DNA of 64,000 nt, taken from Membranipora membranacea. Its lineage: Eukaryota; Bryozoa; Gymnolaemata; Cheilostomatida; Membraniporidae. The DNA is taken from assembly GCA_914767715.1 (NCBI GenBank), contig OU612071.1, positions 28,145,681 to 28,209,680 on the forward strand, given 5' to 3'. A program made the position numbers and the translations under genes. The notes below the pieces were generated by a model. It was not told where the DNA came from. It did not search any database and saw only the letters and a list, made by a program, of their open reading frames with translations. Of the stretch, positions 13,901-28,900 are shown in pieces (the first letter of the stretch is position 1; every line of letters starts with the position of its first letter).

Positions 13901-16900
13901 GGGGACCATAGGCATAGATATACAGGGGGAGATAACAAGTGTACACGGTGGTAAGTATGAGGAGACAGCACTAAAGCTCACCTCCAGCGGAGACCATAGG
14001 CATAGATATACAGGGGGAGATAACAAGTGTACAAGGTGGTAAGTATGAGGAGACAGCACTAAGGCTCACCTCCAGCGGAGACCACAGGCATAGATATACA
14101 GGGGGAGATAACAATTGTACAAGGTGGTAAGTATGAGGAGACAGCACTAAGGCTCACCTCCAGCGGGGACCATAGGCATAGATATACAGGGGGAGATAAC
14201 AAGTGTACAAGGTGGTAAGTATGAGGAGACAGCACTAAAGCTCACCTCCAGCGGGGACCATAGGCATAGATATACAGGGGGAGATAACAAGTGTACACGG
14301 TGGTAAGTATGAGGAGACAGCACTAAAGCTCACCTCCAGCGGAGACCATAGGCATAGATATACAGGGGGAGATAACAAGTGTACAAGGTGGTAAGTATGA
14401 GGAGACAGCACTAAGGCTCACCTCCAGTGGAGACCATAGGCATAGATATACTGGGGGAGATAACAAGTGTACACGGTGGTAAGTATGAGGAGACAGCACT
14501 AAAGCTCACCTCCAGCGGGGACCATAGGCATAGATATACAGGGGGAGATAACAAGTGTACAAGGTGGTAAGTATGAGGAGACAGCACTAAGGCTCACCTC
14601 CAGCGGGGACCATAGACATAGATATACTGGGGGAGATAACAAGTGTACAAGATGGTAAGTATGAGGAGACAGCACTAAGGCTCACCTCCAGCGGGGACCA
14701 TAGGCATAGATATACTGGGGGAGATAACAAGTGTACACGGTGGTAAGTATGAGGAGACAGCACTAAAGCTCACCTCCAGCGGAGACCATAGGCATAGATA
14801 TACAGGGGGAGATAACAAGTGTACACGGTGGTAAGTATGAGGAGACAGCACTAAGGCTCACCTCCAGCGGGGACCATAGGCATAGATATACAGGGGGAGA
14901 TAACAAGTGTACACGGTGGTAAGTATGAGGAGACAGCACTAAAGCTCACCTCCAGCGGAGACCATAGGCATAGATATACAGGGGGAGATAACAAGTGTAC
15001 AAGATGGTAAGTATGAGGAGACAGCACTAAGGCTCACCTCCAGCGGAGACCATAGGCATAGATATACAGGGGAGATAACAAGTGTACAAGGTGGTAAGTA
15101 TGAGGAGACAGCACTAAAGCTCACCTCCAGCGGGGACCATAGGCATAGATATACAGGGGGAGATAACAAGTGTACAAGATGGTAAGTATGAGGAGACAGC
15201 ACTAAGGCTCACCTCCAGCGGAGACCATAGGCATAGATATACAGGGGAGATAACAAGTGTACAAGGTGGTAAGTATGAGGAGACAGCACTAAGGCTCACC
15301 TCCAGCGGAGACCATAGGCATAGATATACAGGGGAGATAACAAGTGTACAAGGTGGTAAGTATGAGGAGACAGCACTAAGGCTCACCTCCAGCGGGGACC
15401 ATAGGCATAGATATACAGGGGAGATAACAAGTGTACAAGATGGTAAGTATGAGGAGACAGCACTAAGGCTCACCTCCAGCGGGGACCATAGGCATAGATA
15501 TACAGGGGGAGATAACAAGTGTACAAGATGGTAAGTATGAGGAGACAGCACTAAGGCTCACCTCCAGCGGAGACCATAGGCATAGATATACAGGGGAGAT
15601 AACAAGTGTACAAGGTGGTAAGTATGAGGAGACAGCACTAAAGCTCACCTCCAGCGGGGACCATAGGCATGGATATACAGGGGGAGATAACAAGTGTACA
15701 AGGTGGTAAGTATGAGGAGACAGCACTAAGGCTCACCTCCAGCGGAGACCATAGGCATAGATATACAGGGGGAGATAACAAGTGTACACGGTGGTAAGTA
15801 TGAGGAGACAGCACTAAAGCTCACCTCCAGCGGAGACCATAGGCATAGATATACAGGGGGAGATAACAAGTGTACAAGATGGTAAGTATGAGGAGACAGC
15901 ACTAAGGCTCACCTCCAGCGGTGACCACAGGCATAGATATACAGGGGGAGATAACAAGTGTACACGGTGGTAAGTATGAGGAGACAGCACTAAAGCTCAC
16001 CTCCAGCGGAGACCATAGGCATAGATATACAGGGGGAGATAACAAGTGTACAAGATGGTAAGTATGAGGAGACAGCACTAAGGCTCACCTCCAGCTGAGA
16101 CCATAGGCATAGATATACAGGGGGAGATAACAAGTGTACAAGATGGTAAGTATGAGGAGACAGCACTAAGGCTCACCTCCAGCGGAGACCATAGGCATAG
16201 ATATACAGGGGGAGATAACAAGTGTACACGGTGGTAAGTATGAGGAGACAGCACTAAGGCTCACCTCCAGCGGGGACCATAGGCATAGATATACAGGGGG
16301 AGATAACAAGTGTACACGGTGGTAAGTATGAGGAGACAGCACTAAGGCTCACCTCCAGAGGTGACCATAGGCATAGATATACAGGGGGAGATAACAAGTG
16401 TACACGGTGGTAAGTATGAGGAGACAGCACTAAGGCTCACCTCCAGCGGGGACCATAGGCATAGATATACAGGGGGAGATAACAAGTGTACACGGTGGTA
16501 AGTATGAGGAGACAGCACTAAGGCTCACCTCCAGCGGAGACCATAGGCATAGATATACAGGGGAGATAACAAGTGTACACGGTGGTAAGTATGAGGAGAC
16601 AGCACTAAAGCTCACCTCCAGCGGAGACCATAGGCATAGATATACAGGGGGAGATAACAAGTGTACACGGTGGTAAGTATGAGGAGACAGCACTAAGGCT
16701 CACCTCCAGTGGAGACCACAGGCATAGATATACAGGGGGAGATAACAAGTGTACAAGATGGTAAGTATGAGGAGACAGCACTAAAGCTCACCTCCAGCGG
16801 AGACCATAGGCATAGATATACAGGGGGAGATAACAAGTGTACAAGATGGTAAGTATGAGGAGACAGCACTAAAGCTCACCTCCAGCGGAGACCATAGGCA

Positions 16901-19900
16901 TAGATATACAGGGGAGATAACAAGTGTACACGGTGGTAAGTATGAGGAGACAGCACTAAGGCTCACATCCAGCGGAGACCATAGGTATAGATATACAGGG
17001 GGAGATAGCAAGTGTACACGGTGGTAAGTATGAGGAGACAGCACTAAAGCTCACCTCCAGCGGAGACCATAGGCATAGATATACAGGGGGAGATAACAAG
17101 TGTACAAGATGGTAAGTATGAGGAGACAGCACTAAGGCTCACCTCCAGCGGAGACCATAGGCATAGATATACAGGGGGAGATAACAAGTGTACACGGTGG
17201 TAAGTATGAGGAGACAGCACTAAGGCTCACATCCAGCGGAGACCATAGGTATAGATATACAGGGGGAGATAACAAGTGTACACGGTGGTAAGTATGAGGA
17301 GACAGCACTAAAGCTCACCTCCAGCGGAGACCATAGGCATAGATATACAGGGGGAGATAACAAGTGTACAAGATGGTAAGTATGAGGAGACAGCACTAAG
17401 GCTCACCTCCAGCGGAGACCATAGGCATAGATATACAGGGGGAGATAACAAGTGTACACGGTGGTAAGTATGAGGAGACAGCACTAAGGCTCACCTCCAG
17501 CGGGGACCACAGGCATAGATATACAGGGGGAGATAACAAGTGTACACGGTGGTAAGTATGAGGAGACAGCACTAAAGCTCACCTCCAGCGGGGACCATAG
17601 GCATAGATATACAGGGGGAGATAACAAGTGTACACGGTGGTAAGTATGAGGAGACAGCACTAAAGCTCACCTCCAGCGGAGACCACAGGCATAGATATAC
17701 AGGGGGAGATAACAAGTGTACACGGTGGTAAGTATGAGGAGACAGCACTAAGGCTCACCTCCAGCAGTGACCATAGGCATAGATATACAGGGGGAGATAA
17801 CAAGTGTACACGGTGGTAAGTATGAGGAGACAGCACTAAGGCTCACCTCCAGCGGGGACCATAGGCATAGATATACAGGGGGAGATAACAAGTGTACACG
17901 GTGGTAAGTATGAGGAGACAGCACTAAAGCTCACCTCCAGCGGGGACCATAGGCATAGATATACAGGGGGAGATAACAAGTGTACAAGGTGGTAAGTATG
18001 AGGAGACAGCACTAAAGCTCACCTCCAGCGGAGACCATAGGCATAGATATACAGGGGAGATAACAAGTGTACACGGTGGTAAGTATGAGGAGACAGCACT
18101 AAAGCTCACCTCCAGCGGAGACCATAGGCATAGATATACAGGGGAGATAACAAGTGTACACGGTGGTAAGTATGAGGAGACAGCACTAAGGCTCACCTCC
18201 AGCGGGGACCATAGGCATAGATATACAGGGGAGATAACAAGTGTACACGGTGGTAAGTATGAGGAGACAGCACTAAGGCTCACCTCCAGCGGGGACCATA
18301 GGCATAGATATACAGGGGGAGATAACAAGTGTACAAGATGGTAAGTATGAGGAGACAGCACTAAGGCTCACCTCCAGCGGGGACCATAGGCATAGATATA
18401 CAGGGGGAGATAACAAGTGTACAAGGTTGTAAGTATGAGGAGACAGCACTAAGGCTCACCTCCAGCTGAGACCATAGACATAGATATACAGGGGGAGATA
18501 ACAAGTGTACAAGGTGGTAAGTATGAGGAGACAGCACTAAGGCTCACTTCCAGTGGAGACCACAGACATAGATATACAGGGGAGATAACAAGTGTACACG
18601 GTGGTAAGTATGAGGAGACAGCACTAAGGCTCACCTCCAGCGGGGACCACAGGCATAGATATACAGGGGGAGATAACAAGTGTACACGGTGGTAAGTATG
18701 AGGAGACAGCACTAAAGCTCACCTCCAGCGGAGACCATAGGCATAGATATACAGGGGGAGATAACAAGTGTACAAGATGGTAAGTATGAGGAGACAGCAC
18801 TAAGGCTCACCTCCAGCGGAGACCATAGGTATAGATATACAGGGGGAGATAACAAGTGTACACGGTGGTAAGTATGAGGAGACAGCACTAAGGCTCACCT
18901 CCAGCGGAGACCATAGGTATAGATATACAGGGGGAGATAACAAGTGTACACGGTGGTAAGTATGAGGAGACAGCACTAAAGCTCACCTCCAGCGGAGACC
19001 ATAGGTATAGATATACAGGGGGAGATAACAAGTGTACACGGTGGTAAGTATGAGGAGACAGCACTAAAGCTCACCTCCAGCGGGGACCATAGGCATAGAT
19101 ATACTGGGGGAGATAACAAGTGTACACGGTGGTAAGTATGAGGAGACAGCACTAAAGCTCACATCCAGCGGAGACCATAGGTATAGATATACAGGGGGAG
19201 ATAACAAGTGTACACGGTGGTAAGTATGAGGAGACAGCACTAAAGCTCACCTCCAGCGGAGACCATAGACATAGATATACAGGGGGAGATAACAAGTGTA
19301 CAAGGTGGTAAGTATGAGGAGACAGCACTAAGGCTCACTTCCAGTGGAGACCACAGACATAGATATACAGGGGAGATAACAAGTGTACACGGTGGTAAGT
19401 ATGAGGAGACAGCACTAAGGCTCACTTCCAGTGGAGACCACAGACATAGATATACAGGGGGAGATAACAAGTGTACAAGGTGGTAAGTATGAGGAGACAG
19501 CACTAAGGCTCACCTCCAGCGGAGACCATAGGTATAGATATACAGGGGGAGATAACAAGTGTACACGGTGGTAAGTATGAGGAGACAGCACTAAAGCTCA
19601 CATCCAGCGGGGACCATAGGCATAGATATACTGGGGGAGATAACAAGTGTACACGGTGGTAAGTATGAGGAGACAGCACTAAAGCTCACATCCAGCGGAG
19701 ACCATAGGTATAGATATACAGGGGGAGATAACAAGTGTACACGGTGGTAAGTATGAGGAGACAGCACTAAAGCTCACCTCCAGCGGGGACCATAGGCATA
19801 GATATACAGGGGGAGATAACAAGTGTACAAGGTGGTAAGTATGAGGAGACAGCACTAAGGCTCACCTCCAGCGGAGACCACAGGCATAGATATACAGGGG

Positions 19901-22900
19901 GAGATAACAAGTGTACAAGGTGGTAAGTATGAGGAGACAGCACTAAAGCTCACCTCCAGCGGAGACCATAGGTATAGATATACAGGGGGAGATAACAAGT
20001 GTACACGGTGGTAAGTATGAGGAGACAGCACTAAAGCTCACCTCCAGCGGGGACCATAGGCATAGATATACAGGGGGAGATAACAAGTGTACAAGGTGGT
20101 AAGTATGAGGAGACAGCACTAAAGCTCACATCCAGCGGAGACCATAGGTATAGATATACAGGGGGAGATAACAAGTGTACACGGTGGTAAGTATGAGGAG
20201 ACAGCACTAAAGCTCACCTCCAGCGGAGACCATAGGCATAGATATACTGGGGGAGATAACAAGTGTACAAGGTGGTAAGTATGAGGAGACAGCACTAAGG
20301 CTCACCTCCAGCGCGGACCATAGGCATAGATATACAGGGGGAGATAACAAGTGTACAAGATGGTAAGTATGAGGAGACAGCACTAAGGCTCACCTCCAGC
20401 GGTGACCACAGGCATAGATATACAGGGGGAGATAACAAGTGTACACGGTGGTAAGTATGAGGAGACAGCACTAAAGCTCACCTCCAGCGGGGACCATAGG
20501 CATAGATATACAGGGGGAGATAACAAGTGTACAAGGTGGTAAGTATGAGGAGACAGCACTAAAGCTCACCTCCAGCGGAGACCATAGGCATAGATATACA
20601 GGGGGAGATAACAAGTGTACAAGATGGTAAGTATGAGGAGACAGCACTAAGGCTCACCTCCAGCGGGGACCATAGGCATAGATATACAGGGGGAGATAAC
20701 AAGTGTACAAGATGGTAAGTATGAGGAGACAGCACTAAGGCTCACCTCCAGCGGGGACCATAGGCATAGATATACAGGGGGAGATAACAAGTGTACACGG
20801 TGGTAAGTATGAGGAGACAGCACTAAGGCTCACATCCAGCGGAGACCACAGGCATAGATATACAGGGGGAGATAACAAGTGTACAAGATGGTAAGTATGA
20901 GGAGACAGCACTAAGGCTCACCTCCAGAGGTGACCATAGGCATAGATATACAGGGGGAGATAACAAGTGTACAAGATGGTAAGTATGAGGAGACAGCACT
21001 AAAGCTCACCTCCAGCGGAGACCATAGGCATAGATATACAGGGGGAGATAACAAGTGTACAAGATGGTAAGTATGAGGAGACAGCACTAAGGCTCACTTC
21101 CAGAGGTGACCATAGACATAGATATACAGGGGGAGATAACAAGTGTACACGATGGTAAGTATGAGGAGACAGCACTAAGGCTCACCTCCAGCGGGGACCA
21201 TAGGCATAGATATACAGGGGGAGATAACAAGTGTACACGGTGGTAAGTATGAGGAGACAGCACTAAAGCTCACCTCCAGCGGGGACCATAGGCATCGATA
21301 TACAGGGGGAGATAACAAGTGTACAAGATGGTAAGTATGAGGAGACAGCACTAAGGCTCACCTCCAGCGGGGACCATAGGCATAGATATACAGGGGGAGA
21401 TAACAAGTGTACACGGTGGTAAGTATGAGGAGACAGCACTAAGGCTCACCTCCAGCGGGGACCATAGGCATAGATATACAGGGGAGATAAGAAGTGTACA
21501 AGATGGTAAGTATGAGGAGACAGCACTAAGGCTCACCTCCAGCGGGGACCATAGGCATAGATATACAGGGGGAGATAACAAGTGTACACGGTGGTAAGTA
21601 TGAGGAGACAGCACTAAAGCTCACCTCCAGCGGAGACCATAGGCATAGATATACAGGGGGAGATAACAAGTGTACAAGATGGTAAGTATGAGGAGACAGC
21701 ACTAAGGCTCACTTCCAGAGGTGACCATAGACATAGATATACAGGGGGAGATAACAAGTGTACACGATGGTAAGTATGAGGAGACAGCACTAAGGCTCAC
21801 CTCCAGCGGGGACCATAGGCATAGATATACAGGGGGAGATAACAAGTGTACACGGTGGTAAGTATGAGGAGACAGCACTAAAGCTCACCTCCAGCGGAGA
21901 CCATAGGCATAGATATACAGGGGGAGATAACAAGTGTACAAGATGGTAAGTATGAGGAGACAGCACTAAGGCTCACTTCCAGCGGGGACCATAGACATAG
22001 ATATACAGGGGGAGATAACAAGTGTACACGGTGGTAAGTATGAGGAGACAGCACTAAGGCTCACCTCCAGCGGGGACCATAGGCATAGATATACAGGGGG
22101 AGATAACAAGTGTACAAGGTGGTAAGTATGAGGAGACAGCACTAAGGCTCACCTCCAGAGGTGACCATAGACATAGATATACAGGGGGAGATAACAAGTG
22201 TACACGGTGGTAAGTATGAGGAGACAGCACTAAGGCTCACTTCCAGCGGAGATCATAGGCATCGATATACATGGGGAGATAACAAGTGTACACGGTGGTA
22301 AGTATGAGGAGACGGTACTAAGGCTCACCTCCAGCGGTGACCATAGGCATAGATATACAGGGGGAGATAACAAGTGTACAAGGTGGTAAGTATGAGGAGA
22401 CAGCACTAAAGCTCACCTCCAGCGGGGACCATAGGCATAGATATACAGGGGGAGATAACAAGTGTACAAGGTGGTAAGTATGAGGAGACAGCACTAAGGC
22501 TCACCTCCAGAGGTGACCATAGACATAGATATACAGGGGGAGATAACAAGTGTACACGGTGGTAAGTATGAGGAGACAGCACTAAGGCTCACCTCCAGCG
22601 GGGACCATAGGCATAGATATACAGGGGGAGATAACAAGTGTACAAGGTGGTAAGTATGAGGAGACAGCACTAAGGCTCACCTCCAGAGGTGACCATAGAC
22701 ATAGATATACAGGGGGAGATAACAAGTGTACACGGTGGTAAGTATGAGGAGACAGCACTAAGGCTAACCTCCAGAGGTGACCATAGACATAGATATACAG
22801 GGGGAGATAACAAGTGTACACGGTGGTAAGTATGAGGAGACAGCACTAAGGCTCACATCCAGTGGAGACCATAGACATAGATATACAGGGGGAGATAACA

Positions 22901-25900
22901 AGTGTACAAGATGGTAAGTATGAGGAGACAGCACTAAAGCTCACCTCCAGCGGAGACCATAGGCATAGATATACTGGGGGAGATAACAAGTGTACAAGAT
23001 GGTAAGTATGAGGAGACAGCACTAAGGCTCACCTCCAGCGGGGACCATAGGCATAGATATACAGGGGGAGATAACAAGTGTACACGGTGGTAAGTATGAG
23101 GAGACAGCACTAAGGCTCACATCCAGTGGAGACCATAGACATAGATATACAGGGGGAGATAACAAGTGTACAAGATGGTAAGTATGAGGAGACAGCACTA
23201 AAGCTCACCTCCAGCGGAGACCATAGGCATAGATATACAGGGGGAGATAACAAGTGTACACGGTGGTAAGTATGAGGAGACAGCACTAAGGCTCACATCC
23301 AGCGGAGACCATAGGCATAGATATACAGGGGGAGATAACAAGTGTACAAGATGGTAAGTATGAGGAGACAGCACTAAGGCTCACATCCAGCGGAGACCAT
23401 AGGCATAGATATACAGGGGGAGATAACAAGTGTACACGGTGGTAAGTATGAGGAGACAGCACTAAGGCTCACCTCCAGCGGGGACCATAGGCATAGATAT
23501 ACAGGGGGAGATAACAAGTGTACACGGTGGTAAGTATGAGGAGACAGCACTAAAGCTCACCTCCAGCGGAGACCATAGGCATAGATATACAGGGGGAGAT
23601 AACAAGTGTACAAGATGGTAAGTATGAGGAGACAGCACTAAGGCTCACTTCCAGAGGTGACCATAGACATAGATATACAGGGGGAGATAACAAGTGTACA
23701 CGATGGTAAGTATGAGGAGACAGCACTAAGGCTCACCTCCAGCGGGGACCATAGGCATAGATATACAGGGGGAGATAACAAGTGTACACGGTGGTAAGTA
23801 TGAGGAGACAGCACTAAAGCTCACCTCCAGCGGAGACCATAGGCATAGATATACAGGGGGAGATAACAAGTGTACAAGATGGTAAGTATGAGGAGACAGC
23901 ACTAAGGCTCACTTCCAGCGGGGACCATAGACATAGATATACAGGGGGAGATAACAAGTGTACACGGTGGTAAGTATGAGGAGACAGCACTAAGGCTCAC
24001 ATCCAGCGGAGACCATAGGCATAGATATACAGGGGGAGATAACAAGTGTACAAGATGGTAAGTATGAGGAGACAGCACTAAGGCTCACATCCAGCGGAGA
24101 CCACAGGCATAGATATACAGGGGGAGATAACAAGTGTACACGGTGGTAAGTATGAGGAGACAGCACTAAAGCTCACCTCCAGCGGGGACCATAGACATAG
24201 ATATACTGGGGGAGATAACAAGTGTACACGGTGGTAAGTATGAGGAGACAGCACTAAGGCTCACCTCCAGCGGGGACCATAGGCATAGATATACTGGGGG
24301 AGATAACAAGTGTACACGGTGGTAAGTATGAGGAGACAGCACTAAGGCTCACCTCCAGCGGAGACCATAGGCATAGATATACAGGGGGAGATAACAAGTG
24401 TACAAGGTGGTAAGTATGAGGAGACAGCACTAAGGCTCACCTCCAGCGGGGACCATAGGCATAGATATACTGGGGGAGATAACAAGTGTACACGGTGGTA
24501 AGTATGAGGAGACAGCACTAAGGCTCACCTCCAGCGGAGACCATAGGCATAGATATACAGGGGGAGATAACAAGTGTACAAGGTGGTAAGTATGAGGAGA
24601 CAGCACTAAGGCTCACCTCCAGAGGTGACCATAGGCATAGATATACAGGGGGAGATAACAAGTGTACAAGGTGGTAAGTATGAGGAGACAGCACTAAGGC
24701 TCACCTCCAGCGGGGACCATAGGCATAGATATACAGGGGGAGATAACAAGTGTACACGGTGGTAAGTATGAGGAGACAGCACTAAAGCTCACCTCCAGCG
24801 GGGACCATAGGCATAGATATACAGGGGGAGATAACAAGTGTATACGGCGCTGTTTGTGACAAAACAGAGGGTGGGCTGCCCCTAAAGAGGGACGCAAGTT
24901 GCCCGGAGTCCTCATACTGAGAGTGTGATACATCCTAGCAAGCTAGAATGCATACTAGAGGTGAGGCCATGGTGGACCTCCTAATCATGAGTGTGCAGCA
25001 AGCTGCCAGAAACTGAAACAGGCACTAATCAGCCATTAACTATGACACTTTGATCTTAGCCAACAGGCCAAGAGGCTCGTACTTCATACCCATAACAAGT
25101 GTACACAATGGTATGTTGGGAAAATCAAATGGATTTTTGCCTCGTTGCCTGATTCTTACTGCACAAAAACTTAGCAAAACTACTGAGAAAATTAAATGAG
25201 AAAAATGCTCACACAGTAAATATCACTTTCTGCTGTTTTACAGTGTAACTCTCCACTTATGGATCCCTGATAAGTCAGGCTGTTACCAAATTTAATTTTT
25301 TTTTTTATGAAAATTCTCTGTCTAAGAAGCAACCTTATCAATGATACAACCGATTTAACATCTGGCATACCACTACATCAATGCCTATGTCTTAGTTCTT
25401 AATTTGTCATGCAGCATATAGCGCCAAAAGGACCCTAGAGCTCCAACTTCAATCAACCGAACAGATGTGATCGGTAATGTTAAGGTCGCTGAGCTTAGGT
25501 GCAATGTTTATAATGTTTCAAGTGTATTTTAGTTTAGTTTATTATCAGATCCAATATTACCGTGTGATTATAATAATGGATATTGTTCTGACTTTGCAGG
25601 CATTTCGAGATAAATGATGAGGAGTGTAGTGACCCGGGTAGTATTGAGGGTGTCATACATTTCCACCCTGCTACAGATGCACATATGCCTATGCAAGGTG
25701 AGTTTGGGGAATCTATGGGTTTGCCAGCCTGTTTGTTTTGTGCTGAATGATTGATTTTTGGTTAATTACATTACTAATTTATTGCATTACTTATTTAGTA
25801 TTATTATTTTTATATTCTGGTTTAACTAAACGCGATCAACTAAACTGAACCCAATAAAAACCAACAACAATAGAGGTGGAAGGTCCTTGTTGTGTAGTGG

Positions 25901-28900
25901 TATAGAACTATACAACAGGTACCAGTTTGGATCGGAGTTCGCTTCTCTGCCTGTTGCCATGGTAGGTCTTGCGGGATGGCTGTGGGTGGCGGCATAGGCT
26001 TGTGTGTAGGGCCGTGTGGTAGGGGAGAAGAACATGACCAGGGCAGCCTTCACACTAGCCTTTAGATGGCTATCTGGTTGTCCCTTTGCCTTTCATAACG
26101 AACTATATTTGCAATAATCATCTTAGTATATTAATTTAGTGCAATAAAACTATAAAAAAAACTTGTTGACCCACAAATTGCAATAAAAAAGCCTCTACAA
26201 CGGCTAGAAACAAAAAAATTTTTATTAAAAAGAAACATGAAAAAGGGCAATTGGTTAAGTCAAGGAGTTAGAAACAACGGACTTTAACTCCTTGACTTCC
26301 GGGTTGACAGACTACATAATATATACATAGCATACATAGCTTTGTCACATACCAAAGTCATATCTATATTTCAGTGAGCGGAGTCTGAGCTTTGTCACAT
26401 ACCAAAGTCCTATCTATATTACAGTGAGCGGAGTCTGAGCTTTGTCACATACCAAAGTCATATCTATATTTCAGTGAGCGGAGTCTGAGCTTTGTCACAT
26501 ACCAAAGTCCTATCTATATTTAGTGAGCGGAGTCTGAGCTTTGTCACATACCAAAGTCATATCTATATTACAGTGAGCGGAGTCTGCCTTTGTCACATAC
26601 CAAAGTCCTATTTATATTTAGTGAGCGGAGTCTGAGCTTTGTCACATACTAAAGTCCTATCTATATTTCAGTGAGCGGAGTCTGAGCTTTGTCACATACC
26701 AAAGTCATATCTATATTACAGTGAGCGGAGTCTGCCTTTGTCACATACCAAAGTTCTATCTATATTTCAGTGAGCGGAGACTGCCTTTGTCACATACCAA
26801 ACTCCTATCTATATTTCAGTGAGCGGAGTCTGCCTTTGTCACATACCAAAGTCATATCTATATTACAGTGAGCGGAGTCTGAGCTTTGTCACATACCAAA
26901 GTCCTATCTATATTTTAGTGAGCGGAGTCTGAGCTTTGTCACATACCAAAGTCATATCTATATTTCAGTGAGCGGAGTCTGAGCTTTGTCACATACCAAA
27001 GTCCTATCTATATTTTAGTGAGCCGAGTCTGAGCTTTGTCACATACCAAAGTCATATCTATATTTCAGTGAGCGGAGTCTGAGCTTTGTCACATACCAAA
27101 GTCCAATCTATATTTCAGTGAGCGGAGTCTGAGCTTTGTCACATACCAAAGTCCTATCTATATTTCAGTGAGGGGAGTCTGAGCTTTGTCACATACCAAA
27201 GTCATATCTATATTACAGTGAGCGGAGTCTGAGCTTTGTCACATACCAAAGTCCTATCTATATTTAGTGAGCGGAGTCTGAGCTTTGTCACATACCAAAG
27301 TCCTATCTATATTTTAGTGAGCGGAGTCTGAGCTTTGTCACATACCAAAGTCCTATCTATATTACAGTGAGCGGAGTCTGAGCTTTGTCACATACCAAAG
27401 TCCTATCTATATTACAGTGAGCGGAGTCTGAGCTTTGTCACATACCAAAGTCCTATCTATATTTTAGTGAGCGGAGTCTGAGCTTTGTCACATACCAAAG
27501 TCCTATCTATATTACAGTGAGCGGAGTCTGAGCTTTGTCACATACCAAAGTCATATCTATATTTCAGTGAGCGGAGTCTGAGCTTTGTCACATACCAAAG
27601 TCCTATCTATATTTAGTGAGCGGAGTCTGAGCTTTGTCACATACCAAAGTCATATCTATATTTCAGTGAGCGGAGTCTGAGCTTTGTCACATACCAAAGT
27701 CATATCTATATTTTAGTGAGCGGAGTCTGAGCTTTGTCACATACCAAAGTCTCATCTATATTTCAGTGAGCGGAGTCTGAGCTTTGTCACATACCAAAGT
27801 CCTATCTATATTTAGTGAGCGGAGTCTGAGCTTTGTCACATACCAAAGTCATATCTATATTTCAGTGAGCGGAGTCTGAGCTTTGTCACATACCAAAGTC
27901 ATATCTATATTTTAGTGAGCGGAGTCTGAGCTTTGTCACATACCAAAGTCTTATCTATATTTCAGTGAGCGGACTCTGCCATGGATTATCACGGGGGTAC
28001 CACACTATACAGTACAAGGTCGGCCTCTGTCAGGGTTACACAGCACTGGCTGACGGACAGACGGGTTATGACTCATCTTTTCATATATTCGCCGAGGAGT
28101 TGAGAGTCGAACTGAAGCAAAATTTTTATTAAAAAGAAACATGAAAAAGGGCAATTGGTTAAGTCAAGGAGTTAGAAACAACGGACTTTAACTCCTTGAC
28201 TTCCGGGTTGACAGACTACATAATATATACATAGCATACATAGCTTTGTCACATACCAAAGTCATATCTATATTTCAGTGAGCGGAGTCTGAGCTTTGTC
28301 ACATACCAAAGTCCTATCTATATTACAGTGAGCGGAGTCTGAGCTTTGTCACATACCAAAGTCATATCTATATTTCAGTGAGCGGAGTCTGAGCTTTGTC
28401 ACATACCAAAGTCCTATCTATATTTAGTGAGCGGAGTCTGAGCTTTGTCACATACCAAAGTCATATCTATATTACAGTGAGCGGAGTCTGCCTTTGTCAC
28501 ATACCAAAGTCCTATTTATATTTAGTGAGCGGAGTCTGAGCTTTGTCACATACTAAAGTCCTATCTATATTTCAGTGAGCGGAGTCTGAGCTTTGTCACA
28601 TACCAAAGTCATATCTATATTACAGTGAGCGGAGTCTGCCTTTGTCACATACCAAAGTTCTATCTATATTTCAGTGAGCGGAGACTGCCTTTGTCACATA
28701 CCAAACTCCTATCTATATTTCAGTGAGCGGAGTCTGCCTTTGTCACATACCAAAGTCATATCTATATTACAGTGAGCGGAGTCTGAGCTTTGTCACATAC
28801 CAAAGTCCTATCTATATTTTAGTGAGCGGAGTCTGAGCTTTGTCACATACCAAAGTCATATCTATATTTCAGTGAGCGGAGTCTGAGCTTTGTCACATAC

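Noticed and set aside
2438-24842. The 88-bp array as a long in-frame coding repeat without splicing
   Set aside because: Read straight through, the first unit boundary gives TGG TAA, and 88 is not a multiple of three, so the array cannot extend exon 5 as continuous coding sequence.
4306-24933. Many 87-145-codon minus-strand frames beginning MLSPHTYH across the 88-bp array
   Set aside because: They arise because the repeat and its 87-bp variants keep a reverse frame open for two or more units. They repeat the same artefact, have no promoter or splice logic, and lie antisense in an intron.
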